Shown: piece after piece, positions 11,001 through 22,418 of the stretch | Layout of the letters: each line of letters starts with the position of its first letter | How positions within the stretch are numbered: position 1 is the stretch's first letter | Assembly (NCBI GenBank): GCA_025267735.1 | Contig: CM046311.1 | Location: 33,332,895 to 33,396,894, forward strand | DNA: 64,000 nt | Direction: 5' to 3' | Source of the DNA: Mactra quadrangularis | Taxonomy: Eukaryota; Mollusca; Bivalvia; Venerida; Mactridae | The notes under the pieces: model-generated | Databases searched by the model: none | What the model was told of the DNA's origin: nothing | The model's input: only the letters and a program-made list of their open reading frames with translations | Position numbers and translations under genes: made by a program

Positions 11001-14000
11001 GAAAAATCGCTTGGGGCGATTCCACCTGGGAAGTCTGCATTATAAAAAACTATTTCACTCATTAAAACACTTATTTACTAAATCCTAAGACTTATACATT
11101 TTTAAAAACCTAACTTCCCATAATTGTTAATAAATTGTACTCACCAATGTTTTGTCCAGAGATGATGCTAGCAATATATTTCAAATCAGTAAATTTATCC
11201 AAATAGAAAACATGTTCTATATATGGATCTGATGCTATTTCATCCATCAATGTTTTGTCGACTGTTTGTCCTACTCCAATAACAAACATCTCAACACCCC
11301 ATCCTGATAAAGAAAAAAATCGTAACAAGTCACGAGGTGCGTTGTTTATTGTTCTATCAGATAAAGTTAATTAAGTTTAAATGTAACCCCTCACATTAGA
11401 TTTTCTTTGTGGTTTAATTTATAATCTTATATAATTCTTGTTTATTTCGACCAAGAATGTTGATATATCAGATCTCGTGTGTGTATTTATTCAGTGTCAC
11501 CCGTGATAGATGTTTCAATGCGACGTACAGACTGTGATAAATCTATAATATAATTTATAATCATTTCACAACTTATCAAGTTAGATACATCGATTGCATG
11601 CTTTATCGTGGCTATATTTATCGGTAGAATTTCAGTGTGTCACGTAGAATGGATATAATAATTGAGACCCTGCAATTACTAATTTAAACTCGTCCAAATA
11701 AGCGTTTATATAAATGAGTCCTTGTATCGATAAGCAAAACCTTTCATGTCCCTGATCGACTACAATCGAATACAACCTAAATGACAAAGTATGCAGACAC
11801 AAACGTTGCGACATCGGAAACCGATACCCAAGTGACAGTTATAAGCTCTCATTCTCTTTGAAAAGCCTTGCGTGACCCATACATGGACTATAAAGAGGAT
11901 TTGGTATACTAAGACCCTAGGTGACAATACTTTTGTGAAATTTTTGTTAAAATTCATTGAGAAATGTAGATGATATTGTGAATAAAAAATATTTCCATAT
12001 GTAGTACATATGTCTAATCGTTGACCAACTACAAGAAACTGTCGTCTGCTCAATTAAATGTTGACTGCTAAATTAATTTTTAGTCCATTTTTTTAATGGT
12101 TGAGATGTTGTCTGAATGACAAACAGTTTGGATCCAGGCGCTTCAATACAATTTTCTTTTTTAATTCTGTCAAAGATATTCATAAATACAGTACTAGTAA
12201 CATTATCAACATCTATGCATTGGTCTTAATTTATTTCACTTGCTAGCAAACACAAATCAAAGCACAGGAGTGCTGGAGGAACGATGTCCTGAACTTATTT
12301 TTTTATTATAGAATATATAATTACGTATATCATCTATAAAATAATGTATTAAGTATCAATTAACAGAATTTAACAAAAGCATAGCACTAGATTTCTCAAG
12401 TGGTTTGCTCATGGCAAGGTTTATCTTACTTTATCAAACAAAATAAACCAGTCAAAGAATTAATTTTCATCACATTTTAGGGTCATGTACAGCAGCCATC
12501 TCACCAAACTAAAGATTATTCTGGACTATTTTCTTTAACCACAAGGAGCTGACAACTTCTCATTTTTTGGTTATTAATGGATATTTTTTAACGAGATCGT
12601 TAATATTTTCGTAAAAATTTTAAAGATTTGGTGTGGAATGACAAGCTGCATTTTTTTCACAAAAACATCGACTTTCTAACAATTTATTTAAGGTTTTCCC
12701 CCAAGTACTAAGCTCTTTTGCATCAAGCTACATTCCCATTTTCGTTCACGAAATTTAAGTCAAATTAACGTTTTGTACTTGCAATTTATTCACAATTAAA
12801 ATTACTCTAGGAATCGTCTATTTCCTATAAATATTTGCTTAAAATTCCGTACAAAATTATACATATTCATTCCAAATTATAATCAAGCTCTATAACTTAA
12901 AATCGCTCAAGTAAACTTTATATGTTACACTTTGAAGACGGCAACGTCATATCGCCGGTAAGAGTATTAGTCATATCCAAAATGGCGGGTGTAATAACAA
13001 TTGGATAAGTCACGTCGGTAAATATTTGTTTATTTCGAGTAATAATGAATTTAAACAAGTTTTTCGACGTTTTAAAGTTGAAACATACGCATGTTATTTG
13101 ACTTCCGTAACTCTAGCCAACCCTGGCAGGGTTGTCTACAGTTACGGAACTTCCGTAACTCTAGAACCTGGGCCTAGAGTTACGGTACCGTAACTCTAGC
13201 CACTGCCTTATTTGTAACGTTGACGTCGTGTTTTAGATATGCACAGAACGGTGCGCACAAAAACTACCAAAATCGTCCATGTATTGACATAAGTATCATA
13301 ATATAATAAGATCATTTAATATTGCTTTTAACTATCGAATGATGTAATTATGCTATCCTGAGAGTAACCTCCCTTTTCCTGAAGAGTTTCAAGAACGACA
13401 ACACAAGCCAGCGTTGTATTACATTTAAATGAGATGTTAATGAGTTTCACGCTTGAACTACGCCTCTTTGTCTATGTTGAAAATTGTTGAAGCGTGAAAA
13501 GAGTAATCTTATACTTTCTTGTTACCATTGGAACGATGTCTTAGGACATCGTTCCAAAAAGTCAACATGTACAAGAAACATGTAATACTTGAAATACCTA
13601 CTTTTTTATGATGTAACCTCTATACTACAATTTTCATTTGATGTTCAAGATTTATAAGTTGTGTATTTAATTGATGAAATTATTTACCCTAATCAATAAG
13701 TGAACTTTAAACAATGAGAAACATTAGAGAGTTATCTGTTCCTAATAAAACCTAAGTGGATACATCGTAAGTAGATCTTATCTCTTTAAATTATCATATT
13801 GAATAATAAATTCCTCTGTAAAGATAATAGAATATTGTGTCATATATCTTTCATGTTGAACTTTAGAATGTTCTCATTAAAGCAATACAAGTGTACATCC
13901 AATGATCTTTAACCCGACATAAGGAAATTTGGATATTCTTATCAGCCTAATATCATAATAGACGCATTACTGATAAAGATTAAACCGATAGACAGACGGA

Positions 14001-17000
14001 AAACAATCCATGTGTGTGTTACCTTTTATTGCATCACTTAGCTCTACAATTTCTATTCTAGGTTTTTTATCAATCGATTCTTCTGCAGTGTCTTCAACAT
14101 CGGTGATAAGAAAAACAACTTTATTGGCATAAGGTCTCTCATATGATAAGAAGATATTTATAACTTTGCCCAATGCTCTCTCAATATCTGTACTTCCTCC
14201 TGTACTCTGTAATTTATAACATATTTTATAGTCACGTGAACTATAATGGAAACAGTAAAGGTGTACATAAACTAAAAAATAATATCAATTGACAACTAAT
14301 TTTTCCCTCGAAATTCAGATTGATAGTATGAGTTTTAATCATTCCTTGATGACTCCAAGTCGTTCTCATGTGTTAACTTTGAATTGAGTCAGTAAACTAG
14401 GTCATGTAACCTCATACATTTCTTCTTAAATACAACAGCAAGAGGAACAATATGTTTATTTATTGATCACTCCTAACAGGAAAAATACCTTTTCAGGTAT
14501 ATAGCCGCCCTTCCCCAAATATATTTATGAAAAAAAACGTAATAGTTGTTATCATTTTTATTACTGATGTAACAGTCTGACTTCAACGGCAAAATATTAC
14601 AAAAAAACTTTATCTTCAAATAAATTTATAGTGTTCCATTGAAATTCTGTGAATGCGTTAGAATATAATTGGAAATAATATACATCTTTTGCGTAATTAG
14701 TTGAATGTTAAAGTTCTTTTCTTAAATACGTTTATCAATCGATAAATAAAAAAGCGCGATATGAACTTTTTTGTGTTGGTGCGCCGTAAATTACAATCAA
14801 TCAATCACTTAAATACGTTTTTGTTTCATTCACAATACATCGCTGGATGCATATATAATAGATAAGATAACTTTACATGGATAGTTCAATAAGAAAAACA
14901 CATTAATCACGTGTAGTGCAATTTTTTATCGTTTGGTAAAATACTTGCTTACTGTCAGTTCATTCATGATTTGATATCGATGAGTTTAATATGTTTTCTT
15001 CAAACAGAGGTCTATGTTTTCAATGTAATTTGTTTGAGAAGTCTTTAAGAATAAAAGCAGTTTAAAGCAGTTTAAAGGACTCCTAACGTATTCTCCAATA
15101 AAAATCCCCATTATGATAATCACGACTGATGACTTCGTCTAGCTACAAATGACATTATACTAACAGGACATCCATTACAACAACCACGACTGAGGAGTCA
15201 GTCTAGCTACAAATGACATTATACTAACAGGAAATCCCAATTTAATAACCATTACTGATGAGTCAGTCTAGCTAAAAATGACATTATATTAACAGGAAAC
15301 CAATTACAATAACCACGTCTGATGAGTCAGTCTATGCAAAAATGATATTATACTAACAGGAAATTCCATTTTAATAACCACTACTGATGAGTCAGTCATG
15401 GTGAAGATGACATTATACTAACAGAAAACCCAATTATGTTAACCACGACTGACACAGTCCGATTCAAACTGATATTATACCAACTACTTACAGCTATTTT
15501 GTTAATGAGTTCCTTTACTCCCTCTTTAGTTCGTGCTTTTGGATCTTCAAACGTAAATACATCGTCGGGGTCACGATTAAATGTCACCAGACTAAACCTT
15601 GTTCCACGTCCTCCTTTAAAGAGAAAGAAATTCACTAAATTATATCAGTAAAATTAATAACAACAAAATGCATTTGGATATGAATGAACCTGTCAACATT
15701 GATGCAATTCTACTCAAAAAATAAACTACACGTATGTTTCAAAATATATGGCCGTAAACTCAATAATTTTCAACAAATAGTGACCAGAAATGTTTTTATA
15801 TTAAAACTATTCATCACACGTTATCTGAGATATTTTACATTGATGCTTCCGTCAACACAAAGGTTAGTAACATTTAGCAGATTTATTGATTTTTTTACTT
15901 GTTTTGCTTGTTTATTTCAGGTTTAACGCCGTAGCAGCACATCGTATAGGTCAAACAACAGCGGTCAGTCAACCTACTAACTCCTACTTGAAAGGCTTAT
16001 CCCTGGATTTAGCTGTTAACCAACCACTAAGCGCATACTTTCGTAAGTGACTGACAACTGCCCTACAAATCAAAAATTAAAAATCATTGGTAGGTTGGAG
16101 AATGGTCGTAGAAAGAATGGCCAAGTTCGTCGAATGTATGCCCTGCCCGGGAATCGAATTCACGATTCCTCGATCAGTAGACTTGCGTGCTACCAACTGA
16201 GCTAGCCGCGCGGCTTTTTGACTTGTTTAACGTTACTTAAATACAACAAGTAAGAGTACAAAAGAATAAAACAGATGGATTCTTAACTTGAACAAGAGCA
16301 TATTTATCAGTAATAGGTTTTTGATTATCATATTAGTCGATTTAAGGAAAAATTGTATACCCTTTGACTTATACATTACATGTATCATAGTTTGGTATTC
16401 AATAAACATGAAGATATTTCACACAAATGATGACCATTAAAGCAACCCTGGAGCAATTTGATCTCTTTGTATTAGTACCTCGTAAAACCCAAACAAACAA
16501 ACTGCTTCATTATGGTATATGTTCAAATTTTTCAACTAAAATAACCTATCAATACCAAATATCGAGAGAAAAATATTTATTTATTTGACTAATTTGCTTG
16601 AAAATTGCTACAAAACATTCGAAAAGATTTGCACCTGGTTGACCTTGACTTAAATTCTAAATTTAAACAAGATTTTTACATTTACACGAATCAATCGTTA
16701 GATTTACATTTACATTAGTGTCCCGTTGTGGGTCAACATTACAATACAATATAGAAGTCTATACCATATTAACCGATTTTTATAAAAGTGTATAAAATAC
16801 CTTGACTAAAAACGAACCCGGGACTTACAGATACGAGATCTTGCACACAGGTCGTTACTCGAAACAGATTGTTAAACCTAAGCAGATTCTAAGATAATAA
16901 TGTTATATTATAGTGATATTAAATCTAATTATATACCTCCATCGGATTTAGGGGATACTCCGTATATATCAACTAGTGTTCTCATAAACGCTTTTGCTGT

Positions 17001-20000
17001 GTTCAATGATGTACTGCCTATACTTGAAGATGTGTCCAACAAAAATACAATATCATGTCCCTGAGTATCACCACGCAAACGTGCTGAAAAGAACCAAATA
17101 AAAACGTTATGACATAATATACACAAGTACACCTGTATCATTTACATTTTTAATCTTAATTTGATACTATTTACCTGTGGGGTTACCATCTAGGTTCCCA
17201 TTTATATGTTCTTAAATCGTTAATCTACAGTAACAGTGTTCTATATGACATTATAGATACATAGTATATATGACATTACGTACATTGTATGTTATGATCT
17301 GTATTCTATATGACATTATATACATTGTATGTTTTGATGTATGTTCTGTATGACATTATATAAATAGTATGCTATGATCCTACTTCTATATGCCATTATA
17401 TACATTGTATGTTATGATAAGTGTTTTATATGACATTATATACATTGTATGTTATGTTCTGTATTGTATATGACATTATATACATTGAATGTTATGATCT
17501 GTATTGTATATGACATTATATACATTGTATGTTATGTTCTGTGTTGTATATGACATTATATACATTGTATGTTATGATCTGTATTGTATATGATATTATA
17601 TACATTGTATGTTATGTTCTGTGTTGTGTATGCCATTATATACATTGTATGTTATGTTCTGTGTTGTATAGGACATTATATACATTGTATGTTATGTTCT
17701 GTGTTGTATATGACATTATATACATTGTATGTTATGTTCTGTGTTGTGTATGCCATTATATACATTGTATGTTATGTTCTGTGTTGTATAGGATATTATA
17801 TACATTGTATGTTATGTTCTGTGTTGTATAGGACATTATATACATTGTATGCTATGTTCTGTGTTGTATATGACATTATATTCATTGTATGTTATGATCT
17901 GTGTGGTGTATGCCATTATATACATTGTATGTTATGATCTGTGTGGTGTGTGTCATAATATACATTGTATGTTATGATCTGTGTGCTATATGACATTATA
18001 TACATTGTATGTTATGATCTGTGTTCTATATGACATTTAATTCACTGTTTGTCAAGATCTGTGTTGTATATGATTATGTATACATTGTATGTTATGTTCT
18101 GTGTTGTATATGACTATGTATACATTGTAAGTTATGATCTGTGTGCTATATGACATTATATACATTGTATGTTATGATCTGTGTGCTATATGACATTATA
18201 AACATTGTATGTTATGATCATACTTCTATATGACATTATATACATTGTATGTTATGATAAGTGTTCTATATGACATAATATACATTGTATGTTATGATCT
18301 GTATTCTATATGACATTATATACATTGTATGTTATGATCATACTTCGATATGACATTATATACATTGTATGTTATGATCATACGTCTGTATGAAATTATA
18401 TCCATTGTATACATAGTATGTTATCATGAGTGTTCTATAAGACATAAAATTCATTGTATGTTATGTTCTGTGTTGTATATGACATTATATACATTGTATG
18501 TTATGATCTGTGCTATATGACATTATATACATTGTATGTTATGATCTGTGTGCTATATGACATTATATACATTGTATGTTATGATCTGTGTTCTATATGA
18601 CATTTAATTCACTGTTTGTCAAGATCTGTGTTGTATATGACTATGTATACATTGTATGTTATGTTCTGTGTTGTATATGACTATGTATACATTGTAAGTT
18701 ATGATCTGTGTTGTATATTTTATTATATACATTGTATGTTGTGTTCTGTGTTCCATATTACATTATACATATACTATGGTTTGTTTACATTACAACATAG
18801 TAATAAAAATGTAAATGTCTATTTATCTGCATACAATTATACACCGATTTTTGGCTTTCATTAATTTTTCGTATCGCGGATATGTTTAGATTTCTACAAT
18901 ACTGACAAATAGCAGATGATTTCCCAAAGAATGTGTAAGTCATGGTAGAAACAAAATATTACAACTTAGTTATAAAAATTACATTAGCGATAATGTATCA
19001 ACTATCAAGATACAAACGCAATTAGTTTACAGGGTTATGTTTCTTGCTAATGTTAATGTTGTTTGCTCACACTTTTCAACTTCTTTAGACTCTCAAATCT
19101 ATATAGAAACATTTTAAATGATTAAAGTAGTGCTGTGGTGATGATAGGTTTAGTGCAAGTCGACATTCAACAGGAAAAAGTTGAAGTAGTTGTAAACGTA
19201 ATCATTTTATTATCTATATTTCTTATAACCTTAAGGTCAATCTGTCTTAAAACATAAATATTGCAATTGCGTAACATACATACGGGCACTTTAAAACATT
19301 TTAAATGATAAAAAAAACTTTGAAATTATAGGCGAGTGAATTTCAACATGGTGTTTGATTTTAGATCATTAAAATGATAATTTATATGTCTATTTATTAT
19401 ATTTTTCGTTTTAGATTATTCTCTGTATCTAAGATACAGGTCGTATTCTAGTCATGCGTGTTTTTGTACTTAAAAACAATGGACTTGTCTTTTAAATACA
19501 ATTATGTACTAGGTAAATCAGCTGATTGTTCCGTAACAACTGTTAGCTAACGTTACGGGTACGGGACAACTCAACCAGATGACATCTCAACCCGTGCAAA
19601 ACTCAACTCAAAGTTGGAACAGCTCAATCCGTTAGTAGGGGATTGAGTTGTATCAGGTTGAGTTATCTTAGGCTTGCGACACTTCCGTTACGGAACGTTT
19701 TGAAACGTTCAGGATAATCGAACACGCCGAAGCTAATGCATAAACAGGAATTAACTGATTTTTACAGACCATATTTATATGTAACATTTATTTTAAATTG
19801 TTTGTATGAGCATTGCAATTTTTACAAAATTATATGTAAATGAAATAAGTGTAAAAACTGATTGAAGTGTAAAATTGTAAAAATAAGAACCCCTAAATAT
19901 TGGTGTGTAATGCAACTGTCCATGTTAATATACGCTGTGTTTACGAGAACGATCTGTAGTCGGTAAGAGTTTTATGGAGTAAAAAACTTACATGTTTATT

Positions 20001-20285
20001 TATCAATAAAATTGTTCTCTTGATTGTTTAAGAATTATTAACATGTCTAAAATTGCAATCAGTGAAAATAGTTTTAAATCAATCTGTAAATAAATTTAAA
20101 AAAATTACACTAAAGAAACAAGTTAAATAAATTTTCTTTCGAGTTTTTGTATTTCAGCAAAACAAATAAATACAAATAAACTTACTTTCGGATTTAATCT
20201 CTACGATATTTTGTAGATTAAACACTCCAATAAATAATAACAAGTGCCAAGATAACGAATAAAAAGTTCCAGGTTTCACATACAT
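4808..20285 (-). CDS. Gene 1: secreted VWA + trypsin-like pseudoprotease, complement factor B/C2-like
   Basis: Ten exons were rebuilt by matching ORFs, GT/AG sites and phases: 20186-20285, 16937-17083, 15492-15613, 14023-14206, 11145-11303, 10021-10082, 8978-9139, 7379-7595, 5637-5871 and 4808-5027. They total 1,608 nt, or 535 residues. Residues 1-33 contain a signal peptide. A VWA domain follows (about 42-235) with MIDAS residues D50-T-S52-S-S54, T129 and D159. A linker with one Cys (DYGQCGV) leads to a trypsin-like domain from about 259. VWA followed by serine protease is the core of factor B/C2, but no CCP module precedes it. The catalytic His is Ser294 (TAASC), Asp357 (DIALL) is kept, the catalytic Ser is Ile473 (GDIGGP), and S1-pocket position 189 is Lys467. 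It should bind metal and ligand but not cleave peptides. Continuous frame across all junctions argues for a functional gene. Confidence 0.88.
5083..5205 (-). mobile_element. LINE 3' tail, severely 5'-truncated
   Basis: On the minus strand the sequence ends with 'cggcgcgatatgacctttct', 'gtgttggtgctccgtaaaac' and a CAAACAAAC tail. It is almost identical to the end of the LINE fragment at 52,648. Only about 120 bp remains. It lies in the last intron of gene 1, in gene orientation. Confidence 0.7.
5637..5871 (-). CDS. Gene 1 exon 9: trypsin-like domain, middle
   Basis: Encodes FKGYFAGWGHSQDN, the conserved AGWG segment, and KMPITRKEICEKVYNGLDAD, then KFFCVGDDFQ, matching the 'C...M.CAG' region. 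Phase 1 in, 2 out; donor GTAAGT. Confidence 0.85.
6420..7010. repeat. Minisatellite, about 65-bp unit, about 8 degenerate copies
   Basis: Units carry 'acttgccagcttgtt' followed by 'acacgtccatg' and 'taaact.taataa'. The 'gtccat' element recurs at about 6,514, 6,577, 6,642, 6,701, 6,836, 6,901 and 6,970, spaced about 60-69 bp. It lies in intron 8 of gene 1. A related unit is seen near 7,890. Confidence 0.65.
7379..7595 (-). CDS. Gene 1 exon 8: trypsin-like domain with Asp of the triad
   Basis: Encodes INLVLGDHNLFKKDD, then VERIHVHSNYTGEQNK, and EYDIALLDLGQK. D357 in DIALL corresponds to the catalytic Asp102 and is retained. VRPLCFP follows, matching the usual 'V.P.CLP' segment. Phase 0 in, 1 out. 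Confidence 0.85.
8978..9139 (-). CDS. Gene 1 exon 7: N-terminal half of trypsin-like domain, catalytic His lost
   Basis: Encodes GALPWLGWFSVFLDDGS, then WTCGGSLLCDRWFVTAASCV. The pair C279/C295 matches Cys42/Cys58 of trypsin folds and the usual TAAHC is TAASC here (Ser294). The rest of the block is well conserved, so alignment of the substituted residue is secure. Phase 0 at both ends. Confidence 0.85.
10021..10082 (-). CDS. Gene 1 exon 6: linker between VWA and protease domain
   Basis: A 62-nt exon encoding DYGQCGVSDKTLIGENKALQ-K. The single Cys fits the linker Cys that tethers a serine protease domain to its N-terminal part (C-G-V). No basic residue followed by IVGG-type sequence is seen, so no standard activation cleavage site is evident. 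Phase 1 in, 0 out. Confidence 0.8.
11145..11303 (-). CDS. Gene 1 exon 5: end of VWA domain
   Basis: Encodes GWGVEMFVIGVGQTVDKTLM, the penultimate strand of a VWA fold, then EIASDPYIEHVFYLDKFTDL and a closing helix. This 'IGVG...L..IAS...VF...F..L' pattern is standard for VWA domains. Donor GTGAGT, phase 1. Confidence 0.85.
12277..13554. mobile_element. Possible TIR-bounded element, low support
   Basis: A 13-bp sequence ggaacgatgtcct at 12,277 recurs in inverted form at 13,542-13,554, where it also makes a local hairpin with a second copy. The 1.28 kb between has no ORF. It contains repeated and inverted 'ccgtaactctag' motifs at 13,105-13,200. No target-site duplication was confirmed. Confidence 0.3.
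14023..14206 (-). CDS. Gene 1 exon 4: VWA domain, MIDAS loops 2 and 3
   Basis: Encodes STGGSTDIERALGKVINIFL, carrying the MIDAS threonine (T129), and KVVFLITDVEDTAEE with the third MIDAS residue D159. Exon begins in phase 0 and ends in phase 1 (GTAACA donor). Confidence 0.85.
14755..14812 (+). mobile_element. LINE 3' tail fragment
   Basis: The segment 'gcgatatgaacttttttgtg' then 'ttggtgcgccgtaaa' and a CAATCAATCA tail matches the 3' end of the LINE at 52,648, in opposite orientation. Intron 3 of gene 1. Confidence 0.5.
15095..15485. repeat. Minisatellite, about 64-bp unit, abutting a splice donor
   Basis: Five to six units contain 'gatgagtcagtctagct' and 'aatgacattatactaacagg'. 'aacagg/a' recurs at about 15,162, 15,225, 15,291, 15,354 and 15,420, so spacing alternates 63 and 66 bp. 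The last, diverged unit reads into the donor of gene 1 exon 3 at 15,491. Confidence 0.75.
15492..15613 (-). CDS. Gene 1 exon 3: VWA domain
   Basis: Encodes RGTRFSLVTFNRDPDDVF and a helix ending KELINKIA. It follows on from exon 2 in the VWA fold (strand FSLVTF, then a helix). It ends in phase 0 at donor GTAAGT. The intron sequence next to this donor is the first unit of a 64-bp minisatellite. Confidence 0.85.
15921..16214 (-). mobile_element. tRNA-derived SINE, full length
   Basis: On the minus strand the copy begins with a tRNA-like head, 'gccgcgcggctagctcagtt', with a B box over 'ggaatcgaattcacg' (plus strand). It continues through the conserved body and ends with the family tail at 15,921 ('gtttaacgccgtagcagcac' on plus). 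Intron 2 of gene 1. Confidence 0.85.
16937..17083 (-). CDS. Gene 1 exon 2: start of the VWA domain
   Basis: Encodes residues 34-83 including DIVFLLDTSSSIGSTSLNTA, the first strand and the DxSxS MIDAS loop of a VWA domain. The acceptor is TTTTCAG and the donor GTATAT. Phase in and out is 1. The exon sits 140 bp from a large 40-bp minisatellite in intron 1. Confidence 0.85.
17225..18775. repeat. Minisatellite, 40-bp unit, about 38 copies
   Basis: The unit is tacattgtatgttatgatct followed by gtgttgtatatgacattata. The 60-base lines alternate between two phases, showing an exact 40-bp period through most of the array. The ends are more diverged. The long cysteine/tyrosine-rich frames read through it are artefacts of a period that is not a multiple of three. 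Intron 1 of gene 1. Confidence 0.9.
19505..19730. repeat. Palindromic dispersed repeat, copy 1
   Basis: Contains 'gacaactcaaccagatgaca', 'tctcaacccgtg' and, in inverted form, 'ggttgagttatctta', with 'ttccgtaac'/'gttacggaac' at the margins. The same arrangement occurs at 47,490-47,690. Likely a foldback element; no coding capacity. Intron 1 of gene 1. Confidence 0.5.
20186..20285 (-). CDS. Gene 1 exon 1: signal peptide
   Basis: The chosen start ATG is at 20,285; a second ATG four bases inside is out of frame. The peptide MYVKPGTFYSLSWHLLLFIG shows a hydrophobic core ending near VFNLQ, typical of a secretory signal. The donor GTAAGT lies at 20,185 downward. The exon ends in phase 1, matching the acceptor of exon 2. 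Confidence 0.8.
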
Positions 20286-20815
20286 TGTTGCTTAAACAGT
20301 TTAATCCGCTGCTATGAAAACTAAGTTTATTTTTACTAATGTTTTATTAACCATTTTGAAAGAATACATGGTTTACATCCTGTTTGCAATTGATAATTAA
20401 GAACAGCTTTCAATTGTTTTCTTGTTAACTAGAAAATTTAACATCCGGATATATGCTTATTAAAGGATTAAATTTTACTTCATCTCAGCCTCCTAAGTGT
20501 TTATGTTAGTGGAACTTGATTTATGTGAATAACTTTTTCGGGGAATTAGGTCAAAAGTAATTTTCATGGAAAATTCAAATAGAAACAAGTTCATATGTAA
20601 TCATAGGCTCAACTTTTTCATTAACTTTACATTGACGGATTTGTCTTAATCTAAGAGGTTTGGTAAATGAGGGTAACACTTGCACATTATTCATTTTTGT
20701 AATGTAAGAAATTTTAGCAACATGAACGCCTTTACAATATACCTTCTGTAAAACAGATTTGCTTTGTTTATATGATTTTCTTTCAGGGAAATTAGGGAAG
20801 ACAGTCAAATCGACA
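20286..20815. other. Upstream region of gene 1
   Basis: AT-rich sequence between the start of gene 1 and the GACA repeat. It presumably holds the 5' UTR and promoter, but no TATA box at a convincing distance and no initiator could be assigned. A short minus-strand frame (20,575-20,808) has no family features. Confidence 0.35.
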
Positions 20816-21785
<970 letters not shown>

Positions 21786-22110
21786 GGCTGGCATACAGAC
21801 ATTTTGTTCCTTGTGCCATTAAATACTTAACATAGACTTGTAATGCAAATTTTGAAGTCCAGAGTACTAGATACTTTATTTTGTATGCAACAGAATCTGT
21901 TGAAAATGAAAGTGATGATGATGATGAGAATTGTGATACAGTAGTCTTAGAAGCTGATTGTTGTATACCTGAAAAAGGAGGTGGTAACGAAATAGTCACA
22001 AATAGTGGTATATATTATAAAAATTCACTCTTTACAAGGCTGATAAAATGTATAAATATAAAACTGTTCGTGAAATTATTAATTCTATCTCTCATATTTG
22101 CTCCTTTTTT

Positions 22111-22418
22111 TGGTTAGCTCAGTCGGTAGCACACACGTTTACTTATCTAGGGGTCGTTGTTCGATTTCTGGACGGGGCATGCTTTAGTGGAGCTTGGTCA
22201 TGAAATAATGTCTGCGGCCATTCTTCCACCTATCACTGATTCTAAACCATGTAGGTCAGTCGTCAGTCACTGACGAGTGTATGCGCTTAGCAACTAATTA
22301 ACAGCATAATCAAGAGATTAAGCCTCTCAGGAATGGTGAGTAGGTGGACTGACCGCCTTGATATGACCTATACAATGTGTTGCTACGATGTTAAACCCAA
22401 CCAAACCAAACCAATGAA
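22111..22418 (+). mobile_element. tRNA-derived SINE, full length
   Basis: The head 'tggttagctcagtcggtagc' is a clear tRNA A box, and 'gttcgatttc' near 22,158 is the B box. The conserved 'ggggcatgctttagtggagc' junction and body follow, with the tail 'gctacgatgttaaacccaac' and CCAAACCAAACC. It is the best-preserved plus-strand copy. Confidence 0.9.

Noticed and set aside
16140..16214. tRNA gene
   Set aside because: The A and B boxes belong to the head of a SINE, as in the other copies at 22,111, 45,131 and 48,611. The cloverleaf is decayed.
17529..18864. Open frames rich in Cys/Tyr/Ile with repeats of 'YIVCYVLCC'
   Set aside because: They follow the 40-bp minisatellite; three frames are open alternately because 40 is not a multiple of three. 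No start context or splice sites.
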